Positions 33,309 to 45,000 of a stretch of 64,000 bases of DNA are shown here, piece after piece. The translations under genes were made by a program, and so were the position numbers. The DNA is from Chaetoderma sp. LZ-2023a (lineage: Eukaryota > Mollusca > Caudofoveata > Chaetodermatida > Chaetodermatidae), in assembly GCA_034401795.1 (NCBI GenBank), contig CM067370.1, positions 62,350,369 through 62,414,368 of the forward strand, read 5' to 3'. Position 1 is the stretch's first letter; each line of letters opens with the position of its first letter. Below the pieces are notes generated by a model, which saw only the letters and a program-made list of their open reading frames with translations, was not told where the DNA came from and searched no databases.

Positions 33309-36300
33309 GCCTCTCAGGGTGAATGATGTCGTCGAGGTTGGAGCCTGCTATAGTGATATACGCGGTCTCAGTGTCCATCTGCAGGTACTCAAAGCTGTCA
33401 CAAACTACGTAGCGATTGAGGAAGTCATAGTAGAACTCCAGCAGTCGCAGCTTCGCGAGCTCATAAACGGCTATCCCCATCTGGAAGGGCATTCGAATAG
33501 TGATTCTCAGCTTGTGACTCTGGAGCTCGTATGACTCACCGATCTCTTCGAGATCTTTGAACCATTCACTACACAGGGCCTTATCTACCACACGTTCATT
33601 CTTTGTGAAGCTGGTGTTGCGATGAGCTTCCCGTAGGCACTGTTGCCGAGGAGGTTGAAGAGATCTGTCAAGAGCACTTCACTCTTATCTACATCTCCCG
33701 AGTGGCAGGCCTCCGTAACATTCTCCACGAACCACTCGATTGGGCGCTTGGCCTCATAGTCTATGGTGCGGTATACAGCAGTGATCTCCAGGTCATGGGT
33801 TATATACCACTTGAGTGTCGGTGCATACAGCAGCTGCTTCTTTCCAGAGAGAGCACATACCAGCTTCTTGGTGATGGGATGCTTCCTCCCTGTTCGCCCT
33901 AGATATACCAGCATCTCAGAAAAGATTGCCTCTACCGGGATCTCGCAGTCATAGAAGAGAGGAGGCATTTCCTCGAACTTTGCCCACAGATACTTGGGGA
34001 CCTCTATATCTACCTCAGCAAACCCAAACCAGCTGTCTGCTAGGAGAGCCTCCTTAAAGCTAGCTACACCACTGGCACCGGACCAATGCCACACTGTCTC
34101 CTTACAACATGGCATCTCTTTGGCCATCGCTGACAGTTAAAGAGCATTTGCATTGTAGCCGAGTAGACGTTGGCAGACATGCTCACTCTGGCGGATTCAT
34201 GTCACACTGGCCTCGTGGTATCTGGTGAACACGATGCTGGGACCTCCAACAACAGCACCCTTCAGTATCTCGTAGGCTTCCTTCCCTGGTGAATAGAGGC
34301 TAACATCCGGCATGTGCTGAGCGGTTCCACATAGGAGGTACTGCAGCGACACACCTGGGAGAGACACCGCATCTTTGAGGATATCTATTTCTCGTTCTGT
34401 GTAGAACTCCCACATCCGCTCTGTGGCTTCGATGAATGGACTGACGTCCAGATTGTTGTAGTATTGCAGCCAGTCGGCGGTTGTCCGCATTCCGTGCTCG
34501 ATGAATGTCTTGTTACACTGTTCCCACTCTGATCGCATCAATAGGTAGCCACCCTTGAACTTAGATGTCCATGCTGAGTAGGCAGGAAGCCCTGGATAGT
34601 TAAGCTTCTCGTGTGTGTCAAACCAGTAATACGGGAACCAGCTCTTCTGCTGTGTACACCCATAAGCTTTGACCCATACCTCGTACGAGACTCCTGGGCC
34701 GAGGTAGTTCAGCGCATCGAGAAACCATAGCTCAGGTGTTATGAGGAACATGGTCTGACTAGCCTTCTTGGCGACTTTCACTGTACCAATACTGTCAGTC
34801 AGCTCATCGACAAAGTACTTCTTGATGAAGTGCAGGTCATACCGCCCAGAATTTAACCCCAGTACACTACTTAGTCACACCACTCGTTGATCAGTGTTTG
34901 CTGTTGCCTTGGGAGCTTGTCCCAGTCTGTCGGTATGTACTGTGCCCCAACCCTTGTCTGGCTTAGATATGCTCGCCGTTGGATCACCAGCATGAACTCT
35001 CTGATCAGTTCTTTGGGGGTCAGGATTGCAGAGCTGAGTGGGATCACTCGTGGCACCATCTAAGGAGCAGCCAACCGACATAGAGATAGGTATGTGAGTA
35101 CTCTCGATCGTGAGAGTCTCTGTAGGATGAGTCTTGATACCATCTAGGAGTGCTTCGAAGTTGTAAACTATGAAGTGTGGGTATGGGACAGTCCGAACTC
35201 GTATAGGGATGCTTGGACAGCATTTTATACAGCACTCCCACTGTACTCTCTCAGGACAGTCTTGCGGTATCTTTGTTCGGCATCCTCACCTCACTGTTGT
35301 TGTGGACACCTGTGCCAGTAACAGCCATGAAACTGGTAAACGGTGTTGGTGGTCGGATCATAACCATCTACGGGAGCACCCTTGATCCAACGCACGCCAC
35401 CGTACCCACAATCTACATGGTGTATGTGTACGCCTCTGTTTCTCGACTCATATTCGATCAAACGAGTAGCCACTGAACTGGACGGTTGGGGTGGATAGAA
35501 GGTTTTCTCATACGCAGACTGTGGTGCCTCAACCTTCTCACCAGGACACACGATTGTTGTTTTGCCGCCTGTACAGTGATCAGCGTGGCGTTGAAGATTG
35601 CATGCCTTTGTAAACCTCTGCTGACAGTGACTGCAGACTAGTGTATGTGCCAGCTTGGAGATGTTCTTGATGTAGAAGGCGTGATGGTCCCACACTCTGA
35701 TGGGTTTGGTGTCACGGTGGTGAGCCGCTTGCCTGATCAAGTGCCAGGTGCCCTCTTCGATTTGTTCATACACACGAATCACGATCTTGGTTAAGAACTC
35801 TACCATGTCCAGCTGATCCAGCGAGGTCTTGCAGACATCAGGTACTGTCACTGTCTTGCCGTAGAACTGTGTGGTAAGCTCTCATGCAGGAGCTGTACTT
35901 CTATCAGCTCTCGCTCCTCGGTGGACTGCTAGACATCTCCAGAAACACAGGTTGTCCCTGTAGGTGTCGAGGGCAGTCATACTATTCTTCTGTCGTAGCC
36001 AGTCTGGGAGGGGGCCTGTCCCAAGCAGAGGTTGGCGGTCGATGACAGCCCTGACCTCAATGTTGATCAATCGAACGAAAGCCCACTTGGTGTTGTGTGT
36101 TCCGCCATCCGCCTCGCTACAGTCTTGGCTCGCAAGCTAGCAGTCACCTCCTCGTCCAACTGACAAAGCTCACGGATCTGCTGCACTTTCTTGTGGGGGT
36201 TCCAAGGACCATCTTTGGCAAGTGCTGAAAACCTTCCCATCTTCATTGCTCGGGAGAGTCGCTTCTGCCACTCCTCAGCACGGGCCTGTCCGATCATCTG

Positions 36301-36345
36301 GAGCAGGTCGGCTTTCTTGGCCTTGCTTTGCAATAGCGCGAAGCT
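33265..36345 (-). pseudogene. Protein-primed DNA polymerase B-like gene, minus arm, broken
   Basis: This is the diverged mirror copy of the plus arm. From 36345 down it reads the SAP-like unit (SKAKKADLLQMIGQARAEEW), the leader, the C2H2 finger (CSHCQQRFTKACNLQRHADH), FHGCYWHRCPQQ, LNSGRYDLHFIKKYF, NYLGPGVSYEVWVKAYGCTQ, and then the part missing from the plus arm: YNNLDVSPFIEATERMWEFY, motif A as GYNANAL then a stop, EVDIEVPKYLWAKFEEMPP, YEAKRPIEWFVENVTEACHS, motif B (LGNSAYGKLI) and motif C as DTETAY. The expected Asp of motif A (DANALYL in the family) is Asn, and the second Asp of motif C is Glu, so both metal-binding motifs are damaged. Several stops and shifts are present. Confidence 0.8.
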
Positions 36346-37140
36346 ACGCAACAGTAATCATAGCGTATATCACTGTGGAGGCCTGTCTCTAAATGGGTGT
36401 TGACCCTATTATGTGTGGTGATCACAAAGCGATCAGTACCTGGAAAACCTGTGGGTGGTCCGTCGTGTCGATGTGATACCGACGGAGACTATGTGTTTGT
36501 GTGAGATGTGGTTGAGCTGATGTGATACATGGGAGTAGTGCGTGCATTATTGAGAGGTTGGTGGGCGAGGGATCACTGCATTTCTTGTTCCCACTCTTGT
36601 TCCAACTCGATAGCAGCATCCACATCACGTTTCTAAATAATTCATGTACTTGAAGAGTTTGTCCATCGCTATCACAGTCATTGGATAACATCCGTGACAC
36701 GTAAGGCATGTTAGTAGAAAAGTCGAGCGGAATGTTTTAGATCCCTGAGCTTCTCCATTTCTCAAGATTTCGATCTGCATAGTTGACCATATCACGTAAT
36801 GGCCCGGGTACTTTTTCTCGTCACGCCGCACAGCCTACATCATGCATGCATAACCATAGCTCTTCAGGCTAGCTCATTGTATGTAATATTGTTTGTAGAT
36901 GAGCGTTTATACATAGTTGAGTACACGTAATGTATGGTTGTGCGTTCACACGTAATTTATGATCGCCGGTATACCATTATGGATGCTGTGTCTAATTAGA
37001 TGTTGATGCATAGCAGCTACTATTCTTGACTTTGGCCCAGTCGAGGGTCCGTGGTCTGCAGTCATGGGTTTTATGTGGTCAGTCAATAACTGTGCGAGTT
37101 GGTCTTGACGTGATGTCTTATGGGTAAAGAGTAATTGTAG
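36346..37140. other. Outer edge of the inverted duplication, then unassigned DNA
   Basis: At 36360-36430 there is a partial inverted copy of the 29.4-29.77 kb unit (CCTGTCTCTAAATGGG and CCTATTATGTGTGG). Beyond about 36430 no homology to the other flank and no gene is seen. Confidence 0.5.
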
Positions 37141-37147
37141 ACATGTT

Positions 37148-37280
37148 TAACTTTTGCTAATAACACATAACGAGATTTGAACCTGTGATTTTACCATTTG
37201 CTAATAACCCATAACGAGATTTGAACCTGTGATTTTAAAACTGTATAATACAACGCATTAACTATCTCGGCCATGTAGGC
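37148..37280 (-). pseudogene. tRNA-derived sequence with duplicated T arm
   Basis: From 37280 down, 73 nt have a tRNA layout: GCCTACA 5' stem, A box TGGCCGAGATAGTTAATGCG, B box GGTTCAAATCTC, and a 3' stretch TATGGGT that pairs with the 5' stem at most positions. The anticodon arm is too degraded to name an amino acid. A second copy of the 3' part (B box to TTATTAGCAAA) follows in tandem at about 37148-37190. It could be a tRNA pseudogene or a SINE head. Confidence 0.45.
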
Positions 37281-37454
37281 GTTAATAAATATAGCTGATA
37301 AGTTATGTGTGTTGCTGTGTTGCTGCGCTATCAGGCTCGACTCACTCTAGATCTTGACATCACTTTGAGATAATGCGTAACAGCGATTTCACAACTCACG
37401 CTCAGAGATATAGTTACTAAGAGTTGAGATCTTAATGGTGTCGTGGTAGGTCTG

Positions 37455-37535
37455 TCAATAGAGCCGCAGATCATTGAATTGCATAGCGGTCTCAGGCTGC
37501 AGACTGGGGTTCAAATCCGCTCAAAAGACTAGGTA
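37455..37535 (+). pseudogene. tRNA-like fragment
   Basis: GCGGTCTCAGGCTGCAGACT followed by GGGGTTCAAATCCGCTC looks like the anticodon and T arms of a tRNA, with a B box. The 5' part is not convincing. Confidence 0.3.
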
Positions 37536-37566
37536 GGACTAGGGCCGGGGTAGACCCACCGCGACA

Positions 37567-37730
37567 CCCCCCCCCCCCCCCCCAGTACGGGGTCAAAGCA
37601 CCACCAGCCGGCTGGAATATAAACAAGGTAAGATAGGTAGGATAGGTAGGATAGGTACAAAGGAGATAGGTAGGATAGGTATGATAGGATCAAAAGATAG
37701 GTAGGATAGGTTACAAAAAAAATATATATA
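37567..37730. repeat. Poly-C run and GGATAGGTA minisatellite
   Basis: A run of about 17 C at 37567-37583 is followed at 37626-37715 by tandem AGGATAGGT units. Confidence 0.85.
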
Positions 37731-38761
37731 TATAAAAAACCAAAAAAACAACAAAGACCCACAGATAGAAAAACCTCCTCAGGATACCAATCAGAATAGA
37801 GAGAGAGGCCGGCCACTGGTCGGTATCCTGAGGAGGTTCTCCCGGACATGTGGGGTCCACACGGGAGTTTTATATTCGCCATCGTCATAAAATCATAAAA
37901 GGACTAGTATTTCGTCTTGCCAGTTCCAATGAACAGCGATGCAGATCGGGTTGGACAGTTTCGCCTTTAACATGCGGTAGGCACTGTGATCTCTAAGCAC
38001 CATTGTACAGTTACAACGAAAAATGTGATCTGGCTCATTTGGCTTCACTGAGGATATTCATGTCAACGCAATGTACCCACGACTCATCGGCATACCAAAG
38101 ATTAACTATATGTAGTAGGGTTACAAAAAGGTAGTAGGGGTGAGATTCGGTGTCATGAAACTGAAAGCAGCTTTCCAGACCCGGTACAAATTGAGAATTT
38201 ATATTTCCTAGCTCCACTACAGTTGAAGAGAAAAACATGATCATTTTACTTTGCATTTCCATCTGTACATGCAGCACTGAAGGCAACGCTAAGGGATATG
38301 CTACAATACACCATCATAAGGATAATTGGGTAGTTGAAAGGAACCAGTTACGTTCAGTGTCAGACCTGAGTAGTGGCCACACTTGCCACCAGGTTCTGAA
38401 CCATAAGTGGTAACCTGATAGCACATAGGGTAATTATAAAATCACCAGAATGGTTTATAATCCGGAGCGGCTTATATGCCAGAGTGGCTCGTACTACCAA
38501 TCGGTTTATATTCTGGAGTAGCTGATGCAAGGAATTATTTTTATGACAATCCAGGTAAGCAGAGCTAGAATCTTTGAATGGAGTAGTGGTTTCAACTTAA
38601 TAGAGGCCTAGTTTAGGGACCCATCTCTGGAACTGATTCTCCTTACCTATATCATATAGTTAGTTTAGGACTGGTACTGTTTAATTTAAAATATATATAA
38701 TATATATAAAAGATCAAATCATATTGTTAAACGTAAAAGATATGATTTGATCTTTTTTTAA
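37731..38761. other. No feature recognised
   Basis: Unassigned DNA. The sequence AAAGATCAAATCATATTGTT, found on both sides of the next microsatellite (about 38708 and 38848, with an inverted partner near 38741), suggests a small repeat around the ACGC array. Confidence 0.35.
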
Positions 38762-38764
38762 ACA

Positions 38765-38832
<68 letters not shown>
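38762..38832. repeat. (ACGC)n microsatellite
   Basis: About 17 tandem ACGC units. Confidence 0.9.
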
Positions 38833-40540
38833 TATATATGTTTAAAAAAAAGATCAAATCATATTGTTCAGCATTAACGTTCTCTCCCGCTACAGTCTTG
38901 GCTCTACAATATGATTCATGTGATACATTTTGCTGCAACTGTAGGCAGTAATAGATGAAGGAGCAGACGGAACTTACGAGAACAGTAAAAACAGTGAGAT
39001 CCGGAGGAAAGTACACAATGCCATGAGAATATTCAAATACTTATATAGAATCAGAAAGAGCAGCTACCGTATAGACACGTGGCCCTGGTAAGGAATCTGG
39101 CCTTGAGAGAATAAGAAATCACAAAGAGAGAGCAAGACTGCACACGCTCCAATCTTATAGATAACGATAGATTGAAATCTCATAAATACTGACATAAAGG
39201 GGCTAATAATAGCCTGTGGAGTCTCTGTGAATACCAAGACCCTTGTAGCAATTGCTATTGATGCAGCTGTTTCACTAGTATGCCCGCTCAGCTTCCGTCT
39301 TCCTGCACACGTGATGCAGCAAACACTCACTGGACGGGCATGCCTGGGACAACTAACAGATGAGGGCCCATGCACCACTAAGATATTGGCTAAGAATAGG
39401 ACTCTAAGAATTTTGCGAGACAGCTAAACAGGCTTAGCATTGGTGATCTGGCATTCGGCGATAGGGGGAGGCCATCATGGGGTTATAACTTCAGTGTCTG
39501 GTAAACTAGTTATAACATGTTCCAGAGTTCATCAACGGTCACGGAATGGTAAATCGGTTCATAATCCTGTTCACTGGAACCGGTATGTAGATTTACAATG
39601 GACTTGATATGGCTCAAACGCGTCTTCAAACGTGCACATCTTTTTCCACAACCACCAACTTGTCTTCTACCACGAATGAATCTCGTTTGGGTCACTTAGA
39701 GCGTTTAAATGTAATCATTTGCACCAGCTCCTTTCAACATGGTTATTCAGACTGGCGAAGAAAGCTTCAAACCTTAATGACCACACCACAATTTAACTTA
39801 ATCTTTTTACCGGTAGAGGAGACTTCGAGCTATGACACTGCCACACTCACAAACAGCTTAAGAACCGGCACACTATGGTCCTGATGACAAATATTGACTC
39901 TCGAAGACTGAAGATATAAGGAAGTCTTCTGCGGCTTTGAAAGCCCCAAAAAAGCTGCTAGGGTCATATCTCCCTTCTCGCGATATACCAATGGTGACCC
40001 ACCTCTAACGGGTATCGTCTCATCGTAATCATTTAATTAATTTGCGATGGACAATTTGCTATCACTAACTCCTACACGGCTTTCTTTCACCAGTGACAAC
40101 TTCAAGACACCCCATCTACTATACGATGTCAGTATAATTAAATTAAATCTAGCCAAACCTAGCTGAAAGCTAATTTCTGGCTTTAGAAGTGATAACCAAG
40201 GAATGCACCTGGTCACTACTGGGCCCGGATTTTCTCTCTTACACCAGCGAACCACATGACATGTGACAATAGCAGTGGTTATCCTATTATTCAATATGAA
40301 ATATATGCCTAGACTAACTATAGTGTATTAGGTTAACTAGCATTCTATTGATCGATCTTACTAGGGGTTGTGTATCCCTATACTCCTGCCTATCACCATG
40401 TTGCAATGGTAGAATCTACATTCCATACCACAACCGTAAAAGATTATGTCAATAACTAGAATGCACTCGAGGGAGATTCGGACTTATGCCTTTGCGTGCT
40501 AGCTTAACGATGCACTTAGTGACCCTATGACATAGATCGC
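38833..40540. other. No feature recognised
   Basis: Mixed intronic DNA (within the long intron of SLC13 copy B). ORFs of 60-105 codons occur on both strands but none shows a known motif. Confidence 0.3.
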
Positions 40541-41220
40541 TGATCCGCTGACCTCAAACTCAAAGCTATCATAAGCTGTTACAATATGAAGGCGTGTGCT
40601 ACATCTGGTGATTCTACCTTCTTGCATTCCAGAGTTATTCGCTTTGTGACCCCGTAACCTCTAAATTTGATGCTTTGTCCTGAAACTTAAAAGAAGTTCT
40701 AGCCACATATAATATGAAAGGATGAGCCAAATTTTGTGATTCTCCATACCTGCGTTCCCGATTTATGGCTAAAATGTGTATTTTGGGATAGACTTAGTGA
40801 CCCCGTTACCTAGATATTGAACTTTTGACTGAAACAAAATTTTAATTTAGCCAACCGCAATATGAATGTATGTTACGGATTTGGTGATTCTATCTTTTTG
40901 CATTGCAGAGTTATTGACGAAAATGTGTATCCCCTAAGTGGGCCCGTGATCTTGATTTTTGACCTTTTGACTCCAACCTAAGGCTTTTTCTAGCCAGTCA
41001 TAATATATGTGACAAATTTCGGGATTCTAATTACTTGTATTCCCGACTTATGGCTAAAAATGTGTATTTTGGGATGCACTTATATTGACCCCGTGATCTG
41101 GATTTTTGACCTTTTGACCACCAGGCTAAAAAATTTCTACCGACTCATCATATCAATGTATTTGCCAAACTTGGTGATTCTACCTCATATGATTCCCGAG
41201 CTATGCCTCAGACAGACAGA
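40541..41220. repeat. Degenerate tandem repeat of about 130-150 bp
   Basis: Four to five diverged units share TGATTCTACCTTCTTGCATT, CCAGAGTTAT or CCCGA(C)TTATGGC, TGTGTATTTTGGGAT and GACCCCGTGACCT blocks. The array ends where GACAGACAGACAGG and ACGC repeats begin. Confidence 0.7.
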
Positions 41221-41244
41221 CAGGCAGGTGGGCAGACAGAAACG

Positions 41245-41320
41245 TGCACACACTCACGCACGCACTTACGCACTTACGCACTTACGCACGCACGCACTTA
41301 CGCACGCACGCACGCACTTA

Positions 41321-41419
<99 letters not shown>

Positions 41420-41466
41420 GCGCGCGCACGCACGCACGCACGCACACACGCACGCACGCACACACA
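41245..41466. repeat. (ACGC)n microsatellite, long
   Basis: About 220 bp of ACGC units with a few CTTA and CGCG interruptions. All long ORFs over it are artefacts of the repeat. Confidence 0.9.
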
Positions 41467-41619
41467 AATCACAATACTCACACCGGCGTCAGTAATAACA
41501 GGGATCAAACTACGCTACAATTGTCATCGTATATTTGGTTGCAGTATGAATTGTATTTATAATATTTGTCTCGTGCGTTAATCGTATTGCTACAACTTCT
41601 ATGGCATTGACAGCTCACG

Positions 41620-42370
41620 GTTAAATTAGTTTCAAAATATTCAACATAACATTTAATAAATTGTAACAGACATACAATTCATTAGTACTGTCACAGATTT
41701 GTTCATCTGGTGACGGACCGACATCATCTGATTGTGACACCAGCTAGCAAGTGGCATATTTTGATTATGACGTCAGATACCTGAGTGACAGGTCGAACCA
41801 CTTCATTGAGTTGGAATCCACTTCCTATTTATGACACATTCTGACAGTTCTAAGACCCGTGCTCCGCGAGAACCATCATTTTAAGCACTAAGAGGCCACC
41901 TGTCCGGATTGACCACCTTATACCACGCATCAATACTTAAATTCACGCACCAAAATGCTTGAAAACCAAATTATTAACATTGCATACTTTTAGAGGCTTA
42001 AATTGTGTCCGACAGTACGAAATTAATTTCGACGTTACGAAATGAAATTAATGTTAACATATGATGATATCATTCCGTATAAATTAATTTAAAAATATTT
42101 AGTTGTGATGTTGAATTAGGGACTCGTGTCTTTATTTCGTGTCACTACAGCTAACCACACAATTTAAGCGTCTACAAGTATACAATTTAAAATTTTATAT
42201 TTTCGTGTCAATATGCATTTTAAGCAGTATCAATCATTTAAATACTTGCAGACCATGAACGACGAATTCCTCGTGATACAAGGAACACTGTTGAATATTT
42301 TTAATCTAATTTGACTGGAATCTGTTGCGGCCGATACAGTAAAATGAGTCAAAATATTCAACAGCTTACC
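41620..42370. repeat. Two diverged hairpin-family copies
   Basis: At about 41620-41780 the right half and tail are present (AAATTAGTTTCAAAATATTC, AGACATACAATTCATTAG). At 42288-42366 a full head occurs: CTGTTGAATATTTTTAATC, AATTTGACTGG, then GTCAAAATATTCAACAGCTT. The DNA between them is AT-rich and unassigned. Confidence 0.65.
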
Positions 42371-42800
42371 TTTATAGTTGATTAGTTGTCTTGAAATTGA
42401 AACACTTGTATAAATTCATTAAGCATAAAAGCACGGGTATAAATTGCTGGATTCGAAAGAAATCAATGATACTACAATATAGATACGTGAATATTCTTTA
42501 TAAGGCTATGGAGTGAAATTCTCAGAAAGCTTGTGTAACTTAGTTATCGCTACAGTGACATTGTTGTCGAGTTCATTAGATGTTGCAATGGCAGCGAATT
42601 ATTGATTATTGTTGTTCGCATTCCATCTGGGAGTTCTCCGAATCCAAAGAAGGCATCGCCCCAGGTATTCACAGCAACATTTAACACAAGTAGGCACAGC
42701 AACTTCATTACGAAACCGGACTTTGCCTGTATCAGAACAAGATAAGCATCTCATGCAATTAGAATTGCATTGTGCTCCAGGTTTTCGGTGATTTTGGTAC
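42371..42800. other. No feature recognised
   Basis: No coding exon or known repeat seen. Confidence 0.3.
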
Positions 42801-42802
42801 AC

Positions 42803-42856
<54 letters not shown>

Positions 42857-42965
42857 TGTGAGACAGACAGACAGACAGACAGCATGACAGACAACATGAC
42901 AGACAGCATGACAGACAGACAGACGGACGGACGGACGGACGGACGGACGGACGGACCGACCGACC

Positions 42966-43040
<75 letters not shown>
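42803..43040. repeat. Compound microsatellite (GA)n-(GACA)n-(GACG)n-(GGCA)n
   Basis: A (GA)n run to 42856 passes into GACA, then GACG, GACC, GACA again and GGCA tetramers, each a single-base change of the one before. Confidence 0.9.
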
Positions 43041-43042
<2 letters not shown>

Positions 43043-43471
43043 TATTACGGTAAACATAAATTTGTAGTGAACGTCATTAATCTCTTTAAACACTCAAATA
43101 TGTGCAACAAAAGGTGAATTTCTCATACAAAATGTCCACTTGCAGACCAAGAGAAGACTATCTTTGAAAATGTACAACTGGAATTACTGGTCCGGTTATC
43201 GAGCTGTTCCAGTGGTACATTTAAAAAAATAAGCACCTCTTGTTCTGCAAATGGACATTTCTCAAGGCCCCTGCAGAAACCATTTTTGTCTGATAGGGGT
43301 GCTAAATGGTTAACAAAACAAATGAGTTCAGGGCAATCAAGTCAAACCTTCGATCCGCTGGTGGTTTATAACTTATATTTTTATATAAAGCTTCATTCAC
43401 TATCTTCACCAGCGTATTATATATTCTATGACATGTGTCCTTGAGATATTGTCTTGACCTCGTTGACTTAC
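43041..43471. other. Intronic DNA next to the SLC13 exon
   Basis: This is the intron side of the exon's GTAAGT donor. The final SLC13 coding exon was not found here or further downstream. Confidence 0.3.
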
Positions 43472-43609
43472 CATATCACTAATCTTGACACGTCCTGTTG
43501 AATAAACTATAGCATTCGGCAATGTGGCCACTGGCAACATAAATGAGAAAGATGTGGCGAAAGTTGCCGAAAACATCAAATAGAGAGGGTTGAGCTGCAG
43601 CACCAAAGC
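43472..43609 (-). CDS. SLC13 copy B, penultimate-type exon (46 codons)
   Basis: The exon is bounded by a TTCTTTTCAG acceptor and an ATG|GTAAGT donor and is phase 0 at both ends. It reads ALVLQLNPLYLMFSATFATS, FSFMLPVATLPNAIVYSTGR, VKISDM. In SLC13 transporters this is the re-entrant loop and helix with FMLPVATPPNAIVF, close to the substrate site; the exon length and phase match those I know for vertebrate SLC13 genes. The only oddity is Leu for the first Pro of TPPN. The exon is intact. It joins in phase with the exon at 57126-57287, giving an intron of about 13.5 kb filled with the gypsy element and satellites. Confidence 0.9.
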
Positions 43610-43998
43610 CTGAAAAGAACGCCATTAACATATTTTTATGATAATGTGTGTTTGTTATTTGGCCACGAACAAAATAGTTTAGGTCGGCGTATTGTAATAG
43701 AATATATTCCCATTCTCGCGTTTTCAACAAATTCTCGATAAACTAGTACATAATCTACACAATAGACGTCTCTATCCAAGACATTGTGTTTCCAACACAT
43801 GTGACTTAGACATCTTACATACCATCTACTCACTGACTAGCTAGCACAAATGTTACTTAATGCTAAAGCAGGCAATATACACCCTTCTTGAAGAAGATTC
43901 GAAATAATGCCAGACGTTCTAACAAGTGTCTCATAGAACATATCCTGAACTAATCAGAAGTGCATTTCTTGATGTTTATTAATAATAATATCGCAAAG

Positions 43999-44070
43999 GC
44001 GTTGTGGCCAAGTGGTTAGGGAGGCGAGCTCGTGACTATGATATCGATCCAACCCTGAATTACCGGAATC
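43999..44070 (+). pseudogene. tRNA-derived fragment
   Basis: GGCGTTG then TGGCCAAGTGGTTAGGGAGG matches a tRNA 5' stem and A box, and TATCGATCCAACC stands where a B box is expected. The stems do not close, so this is a relic or SINE head, not a gene. Confidence 0.4.
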
Positions 44071-44097
44071 GCAATATCTATAAACTATAAAGTTAAG

Positions 44098-44345
44098 TTG
44101 TTGAATATTCTGAAACTAATTTGACTGGGCGTTGTTGCTGCCCATGGCAACAACAGCGCCCAGTGAAATTAGTTTCAACATTTTTAACAGAATGTTTTTT
44201 AAATTGCAAAGAAATATAATTCGTACAGTTGGCGGACTATTAATTGTTCATGACGGATTTGATATGTCATTCGTATCAAGTTTTGATTGTGACATCAGCC
44301 TACATGTGACGTAATTGATTATGGATTCATATACTTGAGCGGCAG
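44098..44345. repeat. Hairpin-family interspersed repeat
   Basis: The head TGTTGAATATTCTGAAACTA - TTTGACTGGGCGTTGTTGCT is mirrored by CAACAGCGCCCAGTGAAATT - AGTTTCAACATTTTTAACAG. A tail with AATATAATTCGTAC and TGACATCAG/GTGACGTAAT follows. This is the clearest stem of the family in the window. Confidence 0.8.
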
Positions 44346-44784
44346 ATTGGATTTATCCATTACGTCGACGTTCATCAACACCTTCGTTCAGAGCTACTTC
44401 TTTACAGCAGTCATATAATGGTGGCATATGTAAGCGATGTATCTGTTTGGTATGTGTGATGTCACAGTTCGTGGAACTGATTTACCATCGCTCTAAGACT
44501 ACCCTGTTATTTATCTCTGCTCTTCAGCATTTGCCCTACATAATGAGTGTAGTAATGTCTGTGCTTTTAAAAGTATGATACCGTTGCATTTGGATAGGTG
44601 GTTTATGTATTTTGGTCACAGGCAATAGTTCCTTCATTTGTTCATACATATGGAAAATACATGTTATTCTTTCATTGTAAATGATTGCTTGTGTTAGTCA
44701 TATCCTATACAGAAAGCAAAACTACAAAAATCAAATTCAAAGGACGGTTTGTTCTTTCAGGACCACATAGGAAACAATTTGCTA

Positions 44785-45000
44785 GCACATGACTCAATGG
44801 CTGTATGTCACCTAGGAGCAAAACGACTGCGGAGTGGCTTGCAGCTAACTGTTATTGGCCAGGTGTGACTGGTGATGATATCCAATTTTGTCTGTCACGC
44901 ACGACTTACTATAAGATATTTGTAAAAGGAAATGTGACAAAATTACCTTTGAAAAAATTATGTTAATGGAATAACCATTCGATCGCGTCGCAGTAGTTGT
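44785..45000 (+). pseudogene. Ty3/gypsy-type integrase fragment, degenerate
   Basis: In two frames the plus strand gives AHDSMAVCHLGAKRLRSG, then ANCYWPGVTGDDIQFCLS, then GNVTKLPLKKL, and shortly after PFDRVAVVV. This matches the integrase zinc-binding region (HD..M.GHLGAKRT, NYYWPGV..DV..FC..C) and the start of the catalytic core (PF.RVAVDLVGP). Stops and a frameshift break it. It is a different gypsy lineage from the 47-53.6 kb element, whose integrase head reads quite differently. Confidence 0.7.

Noticed and set aside
37208..37280. Functional tRNA gene
   Set aside because: A and B boxes are present, but the anticodon arm and part of the T stem do not pair.
39064..39378. 104-codon minus ORF with a hydrophobic middle as a transporter exon
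   Set aside because: It has no SLC13 or other family motif and no convincing splice sites.
41009..41581. Long ORFs rich in HART/TRACV repeats over ACGC arrays (also at 38.7, 42.6 and 54.1 kb)
   Set aside because: A 4-bp repeat without stops in several frames always gives such ORFs; there is no start context or domain.
42599..43093. 164-codon minus ORF with CLPACLP and SLSLSL runs
   Set aside because: Translation of the compound GACA/GA microsatellite.
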